64,000 nt of DNA from Buddleja alternifolia (Eukaryota > Streptophyta > Magnoliopsida > Lamiales > Scrophulariaceae): NCBI GenBank assembly GCA_019426215.1, contig CM033396.1:19917101-19981100 (forward strand), given 5' to 3'. The first letter of the stretch is position 1; each line of letters opens with the position of its first letter. The position numbers and the translations under genes are program-made. Under the pieces are notes generated by a model, which did not search any database, was not told the DNA's origin, and was given only the letters and a program-made list of their open reading frames with translations. Below, one piece after another: positions 11,656-23,200 of this stretch.

Positions 11656-12006
11656 ATGGGAGATAATCATAACTCTAGACATCGACAAACATGGTTATTA
11701 GTAGACAGAAACGATGACTACGAGGAGTTGGTCAATGAGGACCCTATTGAGTATTATTGTGGGCTCAGAAAGGAATGGGCTCATCGGGTGCTCGAATCTG
11801 AGGAATTGGTTAATGATCTTCGAAGACTTGGCGTGCGAATTCCCCGACGTAGATCCTTGATGATGTCCAGAGATGGTGAAGAAAATTGTAGGAGGGCTGT
11901 TTCAAGAATAAGAATCGAAAACAACAGAATGATTTTACGTCGTTGTAGATATCACATGCTTGAACTTGCAGAAGAAGTTGCATTCGCACGAGGCCCTTTT
12001 TCTTAG
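11656..12006 (+). CDS. Unknown 116-aa basic protein, divergent paralogue of the minus ORF
   Basis: Intact ORF from the ATG at 11656; an upstream TTG-initiated extension is not needed. The N-terminus is acidic and polar (DRNDDYEELVNEDP), followed by an EWAHRV motif, an arginine-rich centre (IPRRRSLMMSR), and a conserved NNRMILRRCRYHMLEL C-terminal helix. No domain is recognised. Homology to the divergent broken ORF across 265-280 bases of shared upstream DNA shows that the pair arose by inverted duplication. The last codon is unusual: the stop TAG (12004-12006) directly abuts, and its G may belong to, a MITE terminal repeat, so the original C-terminus may have been longer. The minus paralogue continues some 30 codons further with an acidic tail. 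Confidence 0.6.
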   Translation: MGDNHNSRHRQTWLLVDRNDDYEELVNEDPIEYYCGLRKEWAHRVLESEELVNDLRRLGVRIPRRRSLMMSRDGEENCRRAVSRIRIENNRMILRRCRYHMLELAEEVAFARGPFS

Positions 12007-12383
12007 GGGTAATTGCATCAAACCCCTCTACATTATTTTAAAAATGCTAAAAACTTTCATTTATTAACGAAATAAGCTAATCACCCTTTGTGTTCTTAAA
12101 AAATGTAAAAAAAAGTCAAATTTTATTGAAAAACGAGCGCATTTTTTTTTATGTTTTTCACCTTTATTGACATGTTTATTTGTCATTTATATACTCTTCA
12201 TACTTTATAAAAGCTAGATAGTGTTAATTCACCAAAAAGTACATATTTTTTTTTTATTATTTTAACAAAATTGGGCTATTTTGCACATTTTTTAGGAATA
12301 CAGGGGGGGTGATCAGCCTATTTTATTTACCCAAATGGACTTCAATATTTTTGAAATAACACAGGGTTTTATGCAATTATCCC
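12006..12383. mobile_element. Foldback MITE 1
   Basis: Arms of about 130 bp pair imperfectly end to end, starting GGGRTAATTGCAT at the left and the complement at the right. Flanks TTTTTCTTA (left) and TTTTTTTTA (right) fit a 9-bp target duplication with one change, as for Mutator-type elements. It is related to the MITE at 16587. Confidence 0.75.
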
Positions 12384-12695
12384 TTTTTTTTATTGGTAAA
12401 TAGACAGACGATTTTAGATCGGCAAACAAAGACAAACACATGCAAAATGCAATGATCCAAAAAACAGCATTGGCACTGTGTTTGTTTTGAGCACTGACTG
12501 ACGTGTTCATTTTTTTAATGTGTATGAATGAATGTAAAAACATCACTACTACTCAATTATTGTTAATTTCTTAATCCTCAACAACTCGACTCCGGAAAGA
12601 AAAGAATTAAGAATGGAGACTTACTATATCCTTTCTCCCAATCACCATGTCCCAAATCGCATATCAAACAAAAGTAGTAATTAAGACTAGAAGAA
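12384..12695 (+). promoter_or_regulatory. Upstream region of the epimerase gene
   Basis: About 310 bases of AT-rich DNA between a MITE and the epimerase ATG. A weak TATA-like ACTATATCC lies near 12622-12630. No other feature is visible. Confidence 0.35.
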
Positions 12696-14714
12696 ATGGT
12701 GGGTTCATCATCATCATCCCTCTGTTTTTCCTTGAACATATCTCAATTAAAACCTGGTAAGAAGAACACCTCCTCGTCCTCCTCCATCAGAGCCTGTATG
12801 GCTGCCCCATCATCGTCGTCGACATGCTTTGGGTTCAAGAATTTGATGGAAACATTTACAGTAGATGTGCAGAGAGCTGAGGGTAGGGCGTTGAACGTTC
12901 CTCTAATTGCACCCTTCACCATAGCATCATCAAGGCTGGAACGTGTAGAGAATGTGGGTATTCGAATTGAACTCAGTAATGGGTGTGTGGGATGGGGAGA
13001 GGCTCCTCTTCTACCCCATGTAACTGCAGAGGAGGATCAGCTCGCAGCTTTGGCCAAAGTTTCAGATGCGTCCCACTTTCTTAAGAACACTCCTCGCAAG
13101 ACTTTGGGTCTACTCTTAACTGACATTAATCACATGCTTCCTGCTCATCAATTTGCCTCTGTGAGTCTTACTTGTCCTGTGCAAACCACTTCAATTTTAG
13201 GTGCATCAATTCTTTGTATGTTCTTACCTTCTTTTTTCTTTAGAATTCAGTGGGAAGACTTCCCACTGGAAACTGCAATTGAACAAATAAAACTGTATTC
13301 GCCATCTTATCCTCCACATGTGAATTTATTTAGAGCTTTTAAGTACTAATAAATTAAAATGTTATTGATATGGGCCTAATTTAGGTAGTCACATGCTGCT
13401 GACCTGACTTTACTGGGACAATTTAGTCACCTAAATTGCAATACTAGTTTAAACGATATGCATGTGTCATGATAGTAGAACAAACTGTTATGAAATGCAT
13501 GCAATACTAGTACTTAAATCCCAGTTTCTGATGCTAAATTGTATCTGTTGATGAATAAAGGTGAGAGCCGGAATCGAGATGGCATTGATTGATGCAGTAG
13601 CAAACAGCATTAGAATACCTTTATGGAGACTGTTTGGAGGATATTCGAATGAAATAACAACAGATATAACAATTCCAATAGTTTCCCCAACTGAAGCAGC
13701 TGAGCTGGCTTCCAAGTATCGCGTTCAAGGGTTCAACATCTTAAAGCTCAAAGTGGGGAAGAATCTGACGGCTGACATTCAAGTGCTTCAAGCCATACGC
13801 ACAGTCCATCCAGATTGCTTGTTTGTTTTAGATGCTAATGAAGGTTACAACTCTGAGGAAGCCATTACAGTTCTGCAAAAATTACACGAAATGGAGGTGA
13901 CACCAATTCTTTTCGAACAACCAGTTCACAGAGATGATTGGAAAGGTCTTGGTTATGTTAGTAATGTTGCAAGAAACAAATATGGGGTATCTGTTGCTGC
14001 CGATGAAAGCTGTCGTAGTTTAGAGGATGTAAAGAAAATAGTGAAGGAAAATCTTGCTCATGTAATCAACATTAAGCTTGCAAAACTTGGAGTGCTTGAG
14101 GCTCTTGAAATCATTGAATTAGCAAAGGGTTCAGGATTAGATTTGATGATTGGTGGTATGGTTGAAACTAGACTTGCGATGGGCTTTGCTGGTAATTTAG
14201 CTGCTGGACTTGGCTGTTTCAAGTAAGCCAATAAGCTTTATATATATATATATATATATATTCACTAACTTATTTTTATAAATACATGTAATCAATTCCA
14301 TTAAGCCAAAGTGCCAAACGAATAATTTAGGATTCTAGTTGACGATGTTCTATCTATCAGCAGTTGAGAAATTATTTTGTATCATCTGCGTTTCCATACA
14401 TGCAAAACATCTGATGATAGTTTCAGCTTCGTATAATATCTAATAGATAAATTGTTTGTAGATTCATCGACCTCGATACTCCCATCTTACTGGCAGAGGA
14501 TCCAGTTCTTGGGGGTTATGAAGGTACTCTCACCTCTCTTTCCGATTTCCACCTTTTTTTTTCCACAGCCTTGGATAGTAACTGTTATGACAGTGTTATA
14601 TATCTTCTTCATAACTAGGAATATTTTCTTTTGTTAGTTTCCGGTCCAATTTACAAGTTTTCAAATGCTAGAGGCCACGGAGGTTTTCTACATTGGGACA
14701 ATATTGTGTGGTAA
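12696..14714 (+). CDS. Plant L-Ala-D/L-amino acid (dipeptide) epimerase, enolase superfamily, four exons
   Basis: Exons 12696-13160, 13561-14222, 14462-14523 and 14638-14714 join in frame at GT-AG sites to 421 codons plus TAA, the usual length for the plant proteins, with the usual C-terminal GGFLHWDN. The enzyme racemises one residue of dipeptides such as L-Ala-L-Glu through an enolate held by Mg2+. Residues visible: KxK bases K217/K219, metal ligands D246 (LDANEGY), E274 (FEQP) and D303 (AADES), and the second base K327 (NIKLAK). Their spacing matches bacterial AEE except for a small insertion before D303. The Ser-rich first ~50 residues resemble a plastid transit peptide (inferred). No stop or frameshift is seen. 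It is the only complete host gene in the window. The physiological substrate cannot be read from sequence. Confidence 0.93.
14238..14261. repeat. (TA)n microsatellite in epimerase intron 2
   Basis: About 24 bases of alternating TA, 15 bases after the splice donor at 14223. Confidence 0.9.
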
Positions 14715-15159
14715 GTTCCATTTGCATTTATTTAACGTGTTTTCATACAAGCATGCATCATTTACTTAAAATAATGCACAATATAATCCAGCATGCACAC
14801 ACACACATACACATGTTCGCATTGTTAGTTCTAGTTTACTATTAATAGCTCTCTAATAGTGTCTTTGGGCTCCTATTATATTTATTAGTATTCTTTTACC
14901 TTTTTCTCTGTATTCTCCAAACAATGAAGTTGTTTGAAGGGTTAACTGATGTTCTTGAAGACACGCTTTCAAATGTCATTTGTCTTACCCCCCCCTCTTT
15001 GTGTCATTTGTTTTTCGCTTACCTATGAACTAGGTAAAATAGATACTTTAGGTTTCTCATATAGTGCAACTCTAAGTACCATCAATTTTTCCTTTATTTG
15101 TTCCCTTCCCCTTCTTCCGCTTTGACGTACTGCAGCAATGATCCATATCCTTTTTTGTA

Positions 15160-15419
15160 GGGATAATTACACTCACACCCCTTCAATGATGGGGTAATTA
15201 CACAAACATCCCCTCACTAATTGATAATTACAAACACACCTCCTCAGGGGGTCTATCTGTAAGGTTTACAAGGGGTGCAATCGTAAGAATTGTTACACAT
15301 ACAAGGGATGCAATTGTAAGAAATCTTTAACATGAGGGGGTGTGTTTGTAATTATCAATTAGTGAGGGGAGGTTTGTGTAATTATCTTATCATTGAGGGG
15401 GTGTGAGTGTAATTATCCC
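15160..15419. mobile_element. Foldback MITE 2 with exact 9-bp target duplication
   Basis: The arms begin GGGATAATTACACTCACACC and pair over roughly 100 bp. TTTTTTGTA at 15151-15159 is repeated exactly at 15420-15428. The 9-bp duplication and foldback form place it with Mutator-type MITEs. It lies 445 bases after the epimerase stop codon. Apart from this MITE I see no gene in 14715-16586. Confidence 0.88.
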
Positions 15420-16118
15420 TTTTTTGTATACTATATCTATTTGCTCTCGTTATTTTTGCTTGACGTCTTCATCCATTTTTAATTTTAGTTCCATCATTTT
15501 CTGAACTGGTGACCTTATTGAACTGTTATATAACCTCACCAATCTTTGTTGTCAGATTTCTTCCCTTGCTACAAAATATTCATCCCAAAATCACAGGTCA
15601 TGTTCATCTGTTGCTATTTCATGACATTATCCTCTACGTCCTTTTTTTCCATTGGCTGAAGTCACATTCATTTTCTCAGTTCTACTCCGATTAGTTTGAT
15701 CCTTTTTTGTTTCAAGATATTCCCTTGACGATATAATGAAGGAAATAAGTAGTATAGGTGGAAATAAGTAGTTTTTACATTTCCCATGCTTGTTCGTTAG
15801 CCTTAATTTTTGATTAAGTATGTGAGTGTGTGTCTTTTTGGGTAAATGGGCAGAAGAAATACCTATTCCATCATAGAAAGGAAAGGCAGGCATGTCCATG
15901 ATGATTAGTAGTATGCTTCGAATTGTATGCTAAAAATTAATGTCTGATGTTTTGTGTTGGCATCTTTCTGCAGATATAATTAAGCTGATTGGAATAGCTC
16001 ACTCTTTTCATGGAAAAGTAGTATTATTATTATTTGAAGATGTGACAAATTTGTATGTCGTGTCTCCTTAACGACTTCTGTTCTGTTGATATGTTCTCTT
16101 GTAAAACTCTCCCGAAAT

Positions 16119-16250
16119 GCGGGCTTCAGATTCTTCTTTTGTCTCATTGATTACTAGTTCTTCCATGTTTTCGTCATTTCATCTGTTTATGGATTGAGAA
16201 AACTATGGATTTAAATTGTTTGTGCTGACTCAATGAACTTGAAGCCCGCA
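16119..16250. repeat. 10-bp inverted repeat GCGGGCTTCA/TGAAGCCCGC
   Basis: A perfect 10-bp inverted repeat with a loop of about 112 bases. It may be the remains of a short foldback element; nothing else supports a function. Confidence 0.5.
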
Positions 16251-16586
16251 TAAGCACAATGTATTGAGTTAATAATAATTTTATGGAGCTACTCATATGA
16301 GAAGTTAAAGCATGGCTCTCAAAATCATCCTTAGTTTCCAAAATGTTTACAAGGAAAGTCTATGTGAGAAATTAAAATCATGGGTTCCCAACTAGGCATT
16401 TCAATGGATCCTATGCAGGGATGGCAACGGGGCGGTTTCGAGTCGGTTCCCCTTGGACCTGAAACCGCTCCTATAGTTTAAGCGGGTCCCGGAACTGGAA
16501 CCGCAAGACCCAGTTAGACCGGTGAGGCATGTTTGGACCAACATAGCCAACATCTGTTTGGACTCTCGAGACTTGCATTTTTTTTA

Positions 16587-16966
16587 GGGATAATTGCATA
16601 AGATCCCCTCCCGTGATAAGCGAAATCTGCACCAAACTCCCTGTGTTAGATTTTTTTGCGTGGCGCCCTCTTGTGTTCCAATTTATTCTGCATATTCTCC
16701 CTTTTTTGATTTTTTTTTGGTGTTTTTTTCCCATCATAAATGTCAATCCAAATGCATTTTTGCCCTTTACATGTTTATAATAAATAAATAATTGAATTTG
16801 AGTTGGATCTAGAACATTTATGATTAAAAAAAACGCCAAAAAAAATTTAAAAAGGGATAGTAGGCAAAATAAAATGGAACACAAGGGGGCGCTACACAAA
16901 AAACTTAACACAAGAGAGTTTGACATAAATTTCGCTTATCACATGGGGATCTTATGCAATTATCCC
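16587..16966. mobile_element. Foldback MITE 3, same family as MITE 1
   Basis: Arms of about 120 bp begin GGGATAATTGCATAAGATCC and are strongly complementary. The left flank is TTTTTTTTA, the same target type as MITE 1; the right flank does not match cleanly. Open reading frames across it on both strands are products of the inverted repeat. Confidence 0.85.
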
Positions 16967-17594
16967 TTTTTGAAAATAAATAAATTAGACATGATGATTT
17001 AATTATTAACCGAATCGAACTTTAATCAAGTCAAATTGAACAATACAATTTTTTTTGCATAATTTATGTTTAATTTATGAACATCCAGGAGGGAGGTTTT
17101 TTCCAAAATATTTCTCTTGGAAAAAATAATTCCCAAACTATTTCCCATGCTATTACTCTTTATGTCACATGTATTGCCATATGTCACAAATTGATTTAAT
17201 TGGGATTCTTTTATCTTTTTTCATACTTTAATTGCCTACATGGATTTATTAATTTTTTTGTAACTCATTTTCTATTTTATATATTGGAACAAGCACGAAC
17301 ATATTTAGGCTTGTTGAAAAACTTGAAATGAATGTTTGTACAAATAGAAACCAAATGCTACATATTTGTTGTTCTCTTACAAATATAATAGAGTTTTTTT
17401 TTAAAAAAAATATTATTCTTAGAATAATTAATTCTCATACTATTATTATTTAAAAAATATTTCTCATATTATTATTATTGTGCCACAAATATTGTCATGT
17501 GTACACAAACTAATTTAGTTGGTACTTATATTTTCTTTTTCTATTTTAATACCCCACATGAATTATTATTTTAGTTTCCTTCTTTAATCCATAG

Positions 17595-18144
17595 TGATGT
17601 GGGTGGAATTTTACATAAATTGGGCCAAGCTAAGAGAAGCCCACATACCAATAAGGAAAGGCTAAATTTCGTACTTAAGTGGGCTGTGGCCCAGGTGGCC
17701 AACCCGCCTTGCTGGATCCGAGCTGAATTATAGAAAGGATTTGACCAAGAGACAAGAACAAATCAAGATCAATTAGGAGGAAGGCATGGCCCAAGGATCA
17801 AGCTCTTACCATACTGGGCCTTCTTCAATCAAGGCAATCTGGGTTTAATCCTTGCTGATCCACTGAGCGCCCCCCTCCCCCTGATTTCCAGCTACCCTGA
17901 TTGGCCGTTCTTACCATAGTAAGATAAGGAAAATAGCAAATATCATTCTAGCTGCTATAATTGAGAAAAGGCCTTCAAGATTTGTATATATACTCCCATT
18001 GAAGATGAGTAAAACAGAAACTTTTATGTTTTACATTGTTACTTTGTCAAAATACATACAAAATATATGTATTGCCTCATATATTGTACTCAATTATACT
18101 ATATAATAATATAAATAATGTTGATGTGAATCGGACACGCATCA
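17595..18144 (+). repeat. 5' LTR of element B
   Basis: 550 bp with TGATG/CATCA ends. A TATA-like TGTATATATACTCC at about 17983-17996 marks the likely promoter. The 3' copy is 28268-28804. Confidence 0.9.
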
Positions 18145-18147
18145 ATT

Positions 18148-18163
18148 GACGCCGTCTGTGGAA
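18148..18163 (+). promoter_or_regulatory. Primer binding site-like sequence of element B
   Basis: GACGCCGTCTGTGG lies a few bases after the LTR end. It resembles the TGGCGCCG-type sites (tRNA-Asp-like) of plant Gypsy elements, with one change in the core. Confidence 0.5.
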
Positions 18164-18264
18164 AATTGAGATTCAAGGCGTGAGGTAAATTTTATTTGTT
18201 TTCTGTGAGTATTTGTTTTCGAATCTTGATGGCAGGAAAAGGTATGACCGAAATGTAAGAGGCC

Positions 18265-20200
18265 ATGAAGAACAAAGGAAAAGAAAAAATGCTACTTTGT
18301 TCGGGCAAGGATAATCATGCACCTGAGACGCAGGCTATCTTAGCTAGGCGACTGATTGATGAGATCCAAGGATTACCGATGGACAAAACAGCCGAGGATC
18401 TAGCGGGTGAGAAAGAGACTTTTCTGCAGCCAGAAGGGTTAGCTGACCAGGGAGCTAATCAGTTAGCATCAAATCCTTCTTACCACTTAACGGCTGAGCA
18501 GTTGCGAGCAATTGCGAATGCAGCTATTGAGAAGGCCATGAAGAATTCAGGTCCCCAAGGATCTAGAAGGCACGAAAGAAATTTAATGTCACAGGTACCC
18601 GAGAGAACTCCAGTGGCACCAAGAGAAGGTGGTGCGGATGATATTGGAATTACTCCTGAACTGATTTACGGTAAGAGAATCAGCAAGGTGGAGTTTCTAA
18701 CTCAGCCCGAAGAAGAAGAAAAGGGAGAGCCTCGCAGGAAGTATCCTGCCTCGGAGGGACGCCAAACACGGCGTGCTGGATGGTTAGGAGATGATGATCA
18801 AGAAGGGTGGATCCCACCACCCAAGGCCCAACAAGATAAAATACCAGAAGGCAACGTTCACGCTGCACAAAAGAAAAGACAAGTACCAGGGAGAGCTGAC
18901 ACTGCAGGTGACCCTTGTCGGTATCAGCCCGACCACTGGAAAGAGAAGAGAAAAGATCTCGAGGACAAGGCTAGCAATTACGAGTCAGCTCGGTCCCTGC
19001 TGGACGAGCCAGATAAGCTGAACAAGCTGAAAGATAGCCAAGACAAATTTGAAGCTATGACCAGGAAAATGGAAGAGAAAGAGAGGAAGATAGGATGAGG
19101 GAAACAACAAGAAGATCGCGGGGTTCCTTTCACTAGAACTATCATGAAGGAAGATCTACCCAGAGATTTTCGGATTCACTCCATCACACCCTATGATGGT
19201 ACTTCTGATCCAGAAGATCATTTGTACACTTTTAGAAATTATGCTCTGCTGCACAGGTACACAGACGCAATTAAGTGCAGAGTCTTCCTGACCACGCTGA
19301 CCAAGTTAGCCTAGCTGTGGTTCAACCATCTAGCGGAGGGATCTATCGGATCCTTCCAAGAATTCAACAACTAGTTTCTTCACCAGTTTGTTAGCAACAA
19401 AAGACATGAGAAGACTTCATTGACATTGTTCAACTTCAAACAAAGAGGAGATGATATGTTGCGCTCTTACGTGAAGCGCTTTAATGCTGCCACACTGGAA
19501 ATTCCAGCTGCTACAGTCGAGCTGAAATCCAGCGCATTCACACAAGGGTTACGTGAGGGTGACCTATTTAAGTCACTTACTAAGAAGCCTGCGAGCAATT
19601 TCGATGACTTGTTGAGCAGGGCGAAGAAATACGTTAATATGGAAGATGCTCAACTGATGAGGCGATCTAAGCAGAGAAAGGATAAGAAAGAAGAAGAGAT
19701 TAGGAACGGACAACGTCGGGACAATAGAGGAAGATGGAACACACTCGGACCTGTACCAGGTAGGATGCAAGATCAACTACCGTATAGGACAAAACCTAGG
19801 GAACCTAACCAACGCATCATGGAGGTGGACAACAAAGTGATAGCATCAGCGCCAGAGGGCGCGACCCTACTGCTGTTTCCACAGAGCGTACGTGCATCCT
19901 ACGGATGGTTGCAAGGATTTTGCGAAAGAAATTGAACGCCTTATCAGATCAGGCCAAATGAATGGACCTATGGTGCATAATAGTGTCAGAAGCTATTCAG
20001 GAGGTCCTACCGAAAGCTATTCAGGGAGAACTTCGGGGCGAGGAAAAGGGAACCCTAGGCATAGAGAAAGAACTAATCCGGGTCGCAGAGCAGGAAGAGG
20101 CGGAACAGCTAGGAGAGCTGGACCAGCAGGGAGAAGACATTTTCCCCAACAGCTGAGCAGTAGATCTAACCCTCAAGCTAGCAGCCAGGTCGTGCCAACT
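18265..20200 (+). pseudogene. gag polyprotein of element B
   Basis: The frame opens at the ATG at 18265 and continues in register to about 19935, with stops at 19096 (TGA), about 19312 (TAG) and about 19372 (TAG). The Retrotrans_gag core (LPRDFRIHSI, DPEDHLYTFRNYALL, SYVKRFNAATLE, KKYVNMEDAQL) spans about 19150-19660. After a -1 or +2 shift, the C-X2-H-X4-H-X4-C zinc knuckle appears at about 19867-19908, followed by an Arg/Gly-rich tail (20030-20130). The protein would form the capsid and bind RNA; this copy cannot be made intact. Confidence 0.88.
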
Positions 20201-23200
20201 GGAGTGGCAGCTAACGAACCCAAGAAAGGAGTCATACATATGATATCAGGGGGAATGCCTCTCGCAATCTCAAAGAGGTGTTTACTTAGGCAAGTTAGAA
20301 CCGCTGAGCAGGTACCCAAATTTTTCTTGAATCTAAGCCAGAGTCGCCCTCAAGGAGAAATTTGTTTTGGACCAGCTAATGCAAAGACCGTGTTAACCCC
20401 TCATAATGATGCTCTAGTCATTTCTGCTACCATCGCCAGCTACCAGGTGCAGCGCGTCTTCATAGACGGTGGCAACTCGGTAGATATACTATTTTACCAG
20501 GTGTACAAGCAAATGGACCTGCGAGATATCAAGCTCGAGAATACCAACACTCCTTTGTATAGATTTACTAGGAGGCGGTCCAGCCAGTCGGACAAATTAC
20601 TCTGCCTATGTCTCTAGGAGAAGAGCCTAACCGAACAACCCGACTGATAAAATTTCTGATAGTCGATACACCCTCAGCATACAATGTGATAGTAGCGATG
20701 CCTACCCTGATATCCTTCGAAGCAATGATCTCTATACCCTACATGAAAATCAAGTTTCCCACACCAGAAGGGGTAGGGGAGGTGTCAGAAGACCAGGGTA
20801 TGTCCAGGAGGTACTACGTGGCATCCTTGGGGAAGGAGACAGGAGGTCAGGAGGACAAAAACAGAAAATTGACTTCAAGACAGGAGGTCAAGAAAAGAAG
20901 ATGGTAGCACATGTGGAGCCCGTGGGTGAGCTCATGAGTGTGGAAGTAATCCTAGAGGATACCTAGAAAATGGTGAGAATTGAGTCTCACCTAAAACGTG
21001 AATTGAAGGAAGGACTAATAAAAGTCCTACAAGAGCATGCTGACGTCTTCTCCTGGTTGGCAGATGATCTGGTGGGAATAGACCCTGTTGTGATACAACA
21101 TCATCTTAATGTATACCCCGATGCTCATCCGGTGATCCAAAAAAAGCGACATTTTGGGCCTGAAAAAGATGCAATTATCAAGGTCGAGCTGGAAAAATTG
21201 TTGAGAGCAAGACACATGGCGAAAATCCAATTTCCTTAATGGGTTTCCAATGCTGTGCTAGTACCAAAAGAAGGTAATAAATGGAGGATGTGCATCGATT
21301 TTGGAGACCTAAATTTGGCTTGCCCTAAAGATCATTACTCCTTACCTAGGATAGATCAGCTGGTCGATTCAACACCCAGTTTCGAGCTGCTTAGCATGAT
21401 GGACGCACAGAGTGGATATCACCAGATACCACTAGATGAAGAAGATCAAAGAAAAGTCAGCTTCATTACTTTATTTGGCACTTATTGCTATGTGATAATG
21501 CCATTTGGGCTCAAGAATGCCGGAGCCACCTATCAACGGCTGGTGGACATGATGTTCCGAGATCAGCTAGGAAAGAATATAGAAGTATACATAGATGACA
21601 TGGTGGTGAAAGGCCGTGTCACTAGCAACCATGTGGAGGTTTTGCAGCAGACCTTCGAGAAAGTATAGAATGAAGCTAAATCTAGCTAAGTGCGCCTTCA
21701 GAATTAAAGGCGGGAAATTTCTCGGCTACATGGTCACAAAGAGAGGTATAGAAGTTAACCCTGAGAAGATAAAGGCCATCCAAGACATGAAAGAGCCACG
21801 AAATGTGAATGAGGTACAACAGTTGAATGGAAGAGTCACGGCTCTAAGCCGTTTTATCTCAAAATCAGCATAGAAAAGTCTGTCATTCTTTAAGGTGCTA
21901 AGGAAAATAGACGGGTTCAGCTAGACAGAGGACTGCAGGCGAGCCTTCAAAGAGTTAAAAGAGTATCTGAGCCAGGTGCCATTACTAACCAAGCCTGTAC
22001 TGGGTGAACCACTGATATTGTATATATCGGTAGCTGAGAAGGCCGTCAGCACCGTCCTGGTTAAGGAGGTGGAAAAAGTAGAGAGACCGGTGTATTATGT
22101 CATCAAGGTATTAAGTGTTATTGAAACAAGATACTCCAAGATAGAAAAACTAGCCTTCGTCGTGGTAATAACAGCTAGGAGGTTGAAACCATACTTTCTA
22201 TCATACAAAATTATTATAAAAACCAACCAACCGTTAAAAACGGTGCTGGGGAAAGCAGGTACATCAGGAAGGCTGGTAAAATGGGCAGTAGAGCTAGGAG
22301 AATTTAAGATCGAATATGCATCTTGCACAACCATTAAGGCACAAGTGCTAGCTGATTTTGTTATCGAGATAACAAAGCCCGAAGGAAAAGAAGAGGAAAA
22401 AGAGAAGATATGGCTACTACATGTAGATGGGCCAGCCACTTATGCGGGCAGTGGGGTGGGAATCCTGCTGACCACCCCAGAAGGAGACCAGTTGGAGTAC
22501 GCGGTGAAGTTTGAGTTCAAAGCTAGCAACAACGAGGCCTACTATGAAGCCTTCATCATTGGGTTAAAAATGGTAATAAAAGGAGGAGCACAAACTTGAT
22601 AGTTATTTTGATTCCCAGCTGGTAACCAAACAGATAGAGGAAACTTATGAGGCCAAGGAGGAGCGAATGGCAAAGTACCTGAAGATAGTAGAAACCCTGA
22701 AGAAGAAGTTCAAAATACTTGAAGTCCAATACCACGAGTTGAGAACAGCAAGCTGACTACCTGTCTAAACTGGGGAGCTCGATAGTAGACAACAAGTCCA
22801 GACACATTACAATACAAACAGCTAACCGGTCCAACCTGGAGAATGCAGGAGAAGTACTTAATGTGACAGACGAATCTGATTGGAGGACAACAATCATAAA
22901 ATACCTCACTGATGGAACCTTACCAGCAGATCGGTACAACCGGCAAAGAATGCTCATGCAATCTGAGAGATTTTCTCTCCTAGATGGTGTCTTATATAAG
23001 AAAAGATTTGTCCAGGCCTATTTGAAATGCATATCCGTTGAGGAGGGTAAGTATATCTTGAGAGAAATCCATGAAGGATGTTGTGGAAGTCACATTGCAG
23101 GAGGGGCCTTCATCGGTAAAACGTTGAGAGCGGGATACTTTTGGCTTAGTCTGAGAGGAGATGCAGTTGAGCTAGTCAAGAGTTATGAACAGTGTCAGAA

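Noticed and set aside
12696..13349. Epimerase first ORF read as a 217-aa protein
   Set aside because: The part after 13160 is intron 1; the GTGAGT donor and in-frame join to 13561 give the conserved family sequence.
14711..14714. Splice donor GTAAGT at the end of the last epimerase exon
   Set aside because: TAA at 14712-14714 ends the protein at the conserved C-terminal Trp-containing position; no further coding exon is recognisable downstream.
16471..16926. 151-codon minus-strand ORF with a hydrophobic stretch
   Set aside because: It lies across both arms of foldback MITE 3; its reading is produced by the inverted repeat and has no family match I can recognise.
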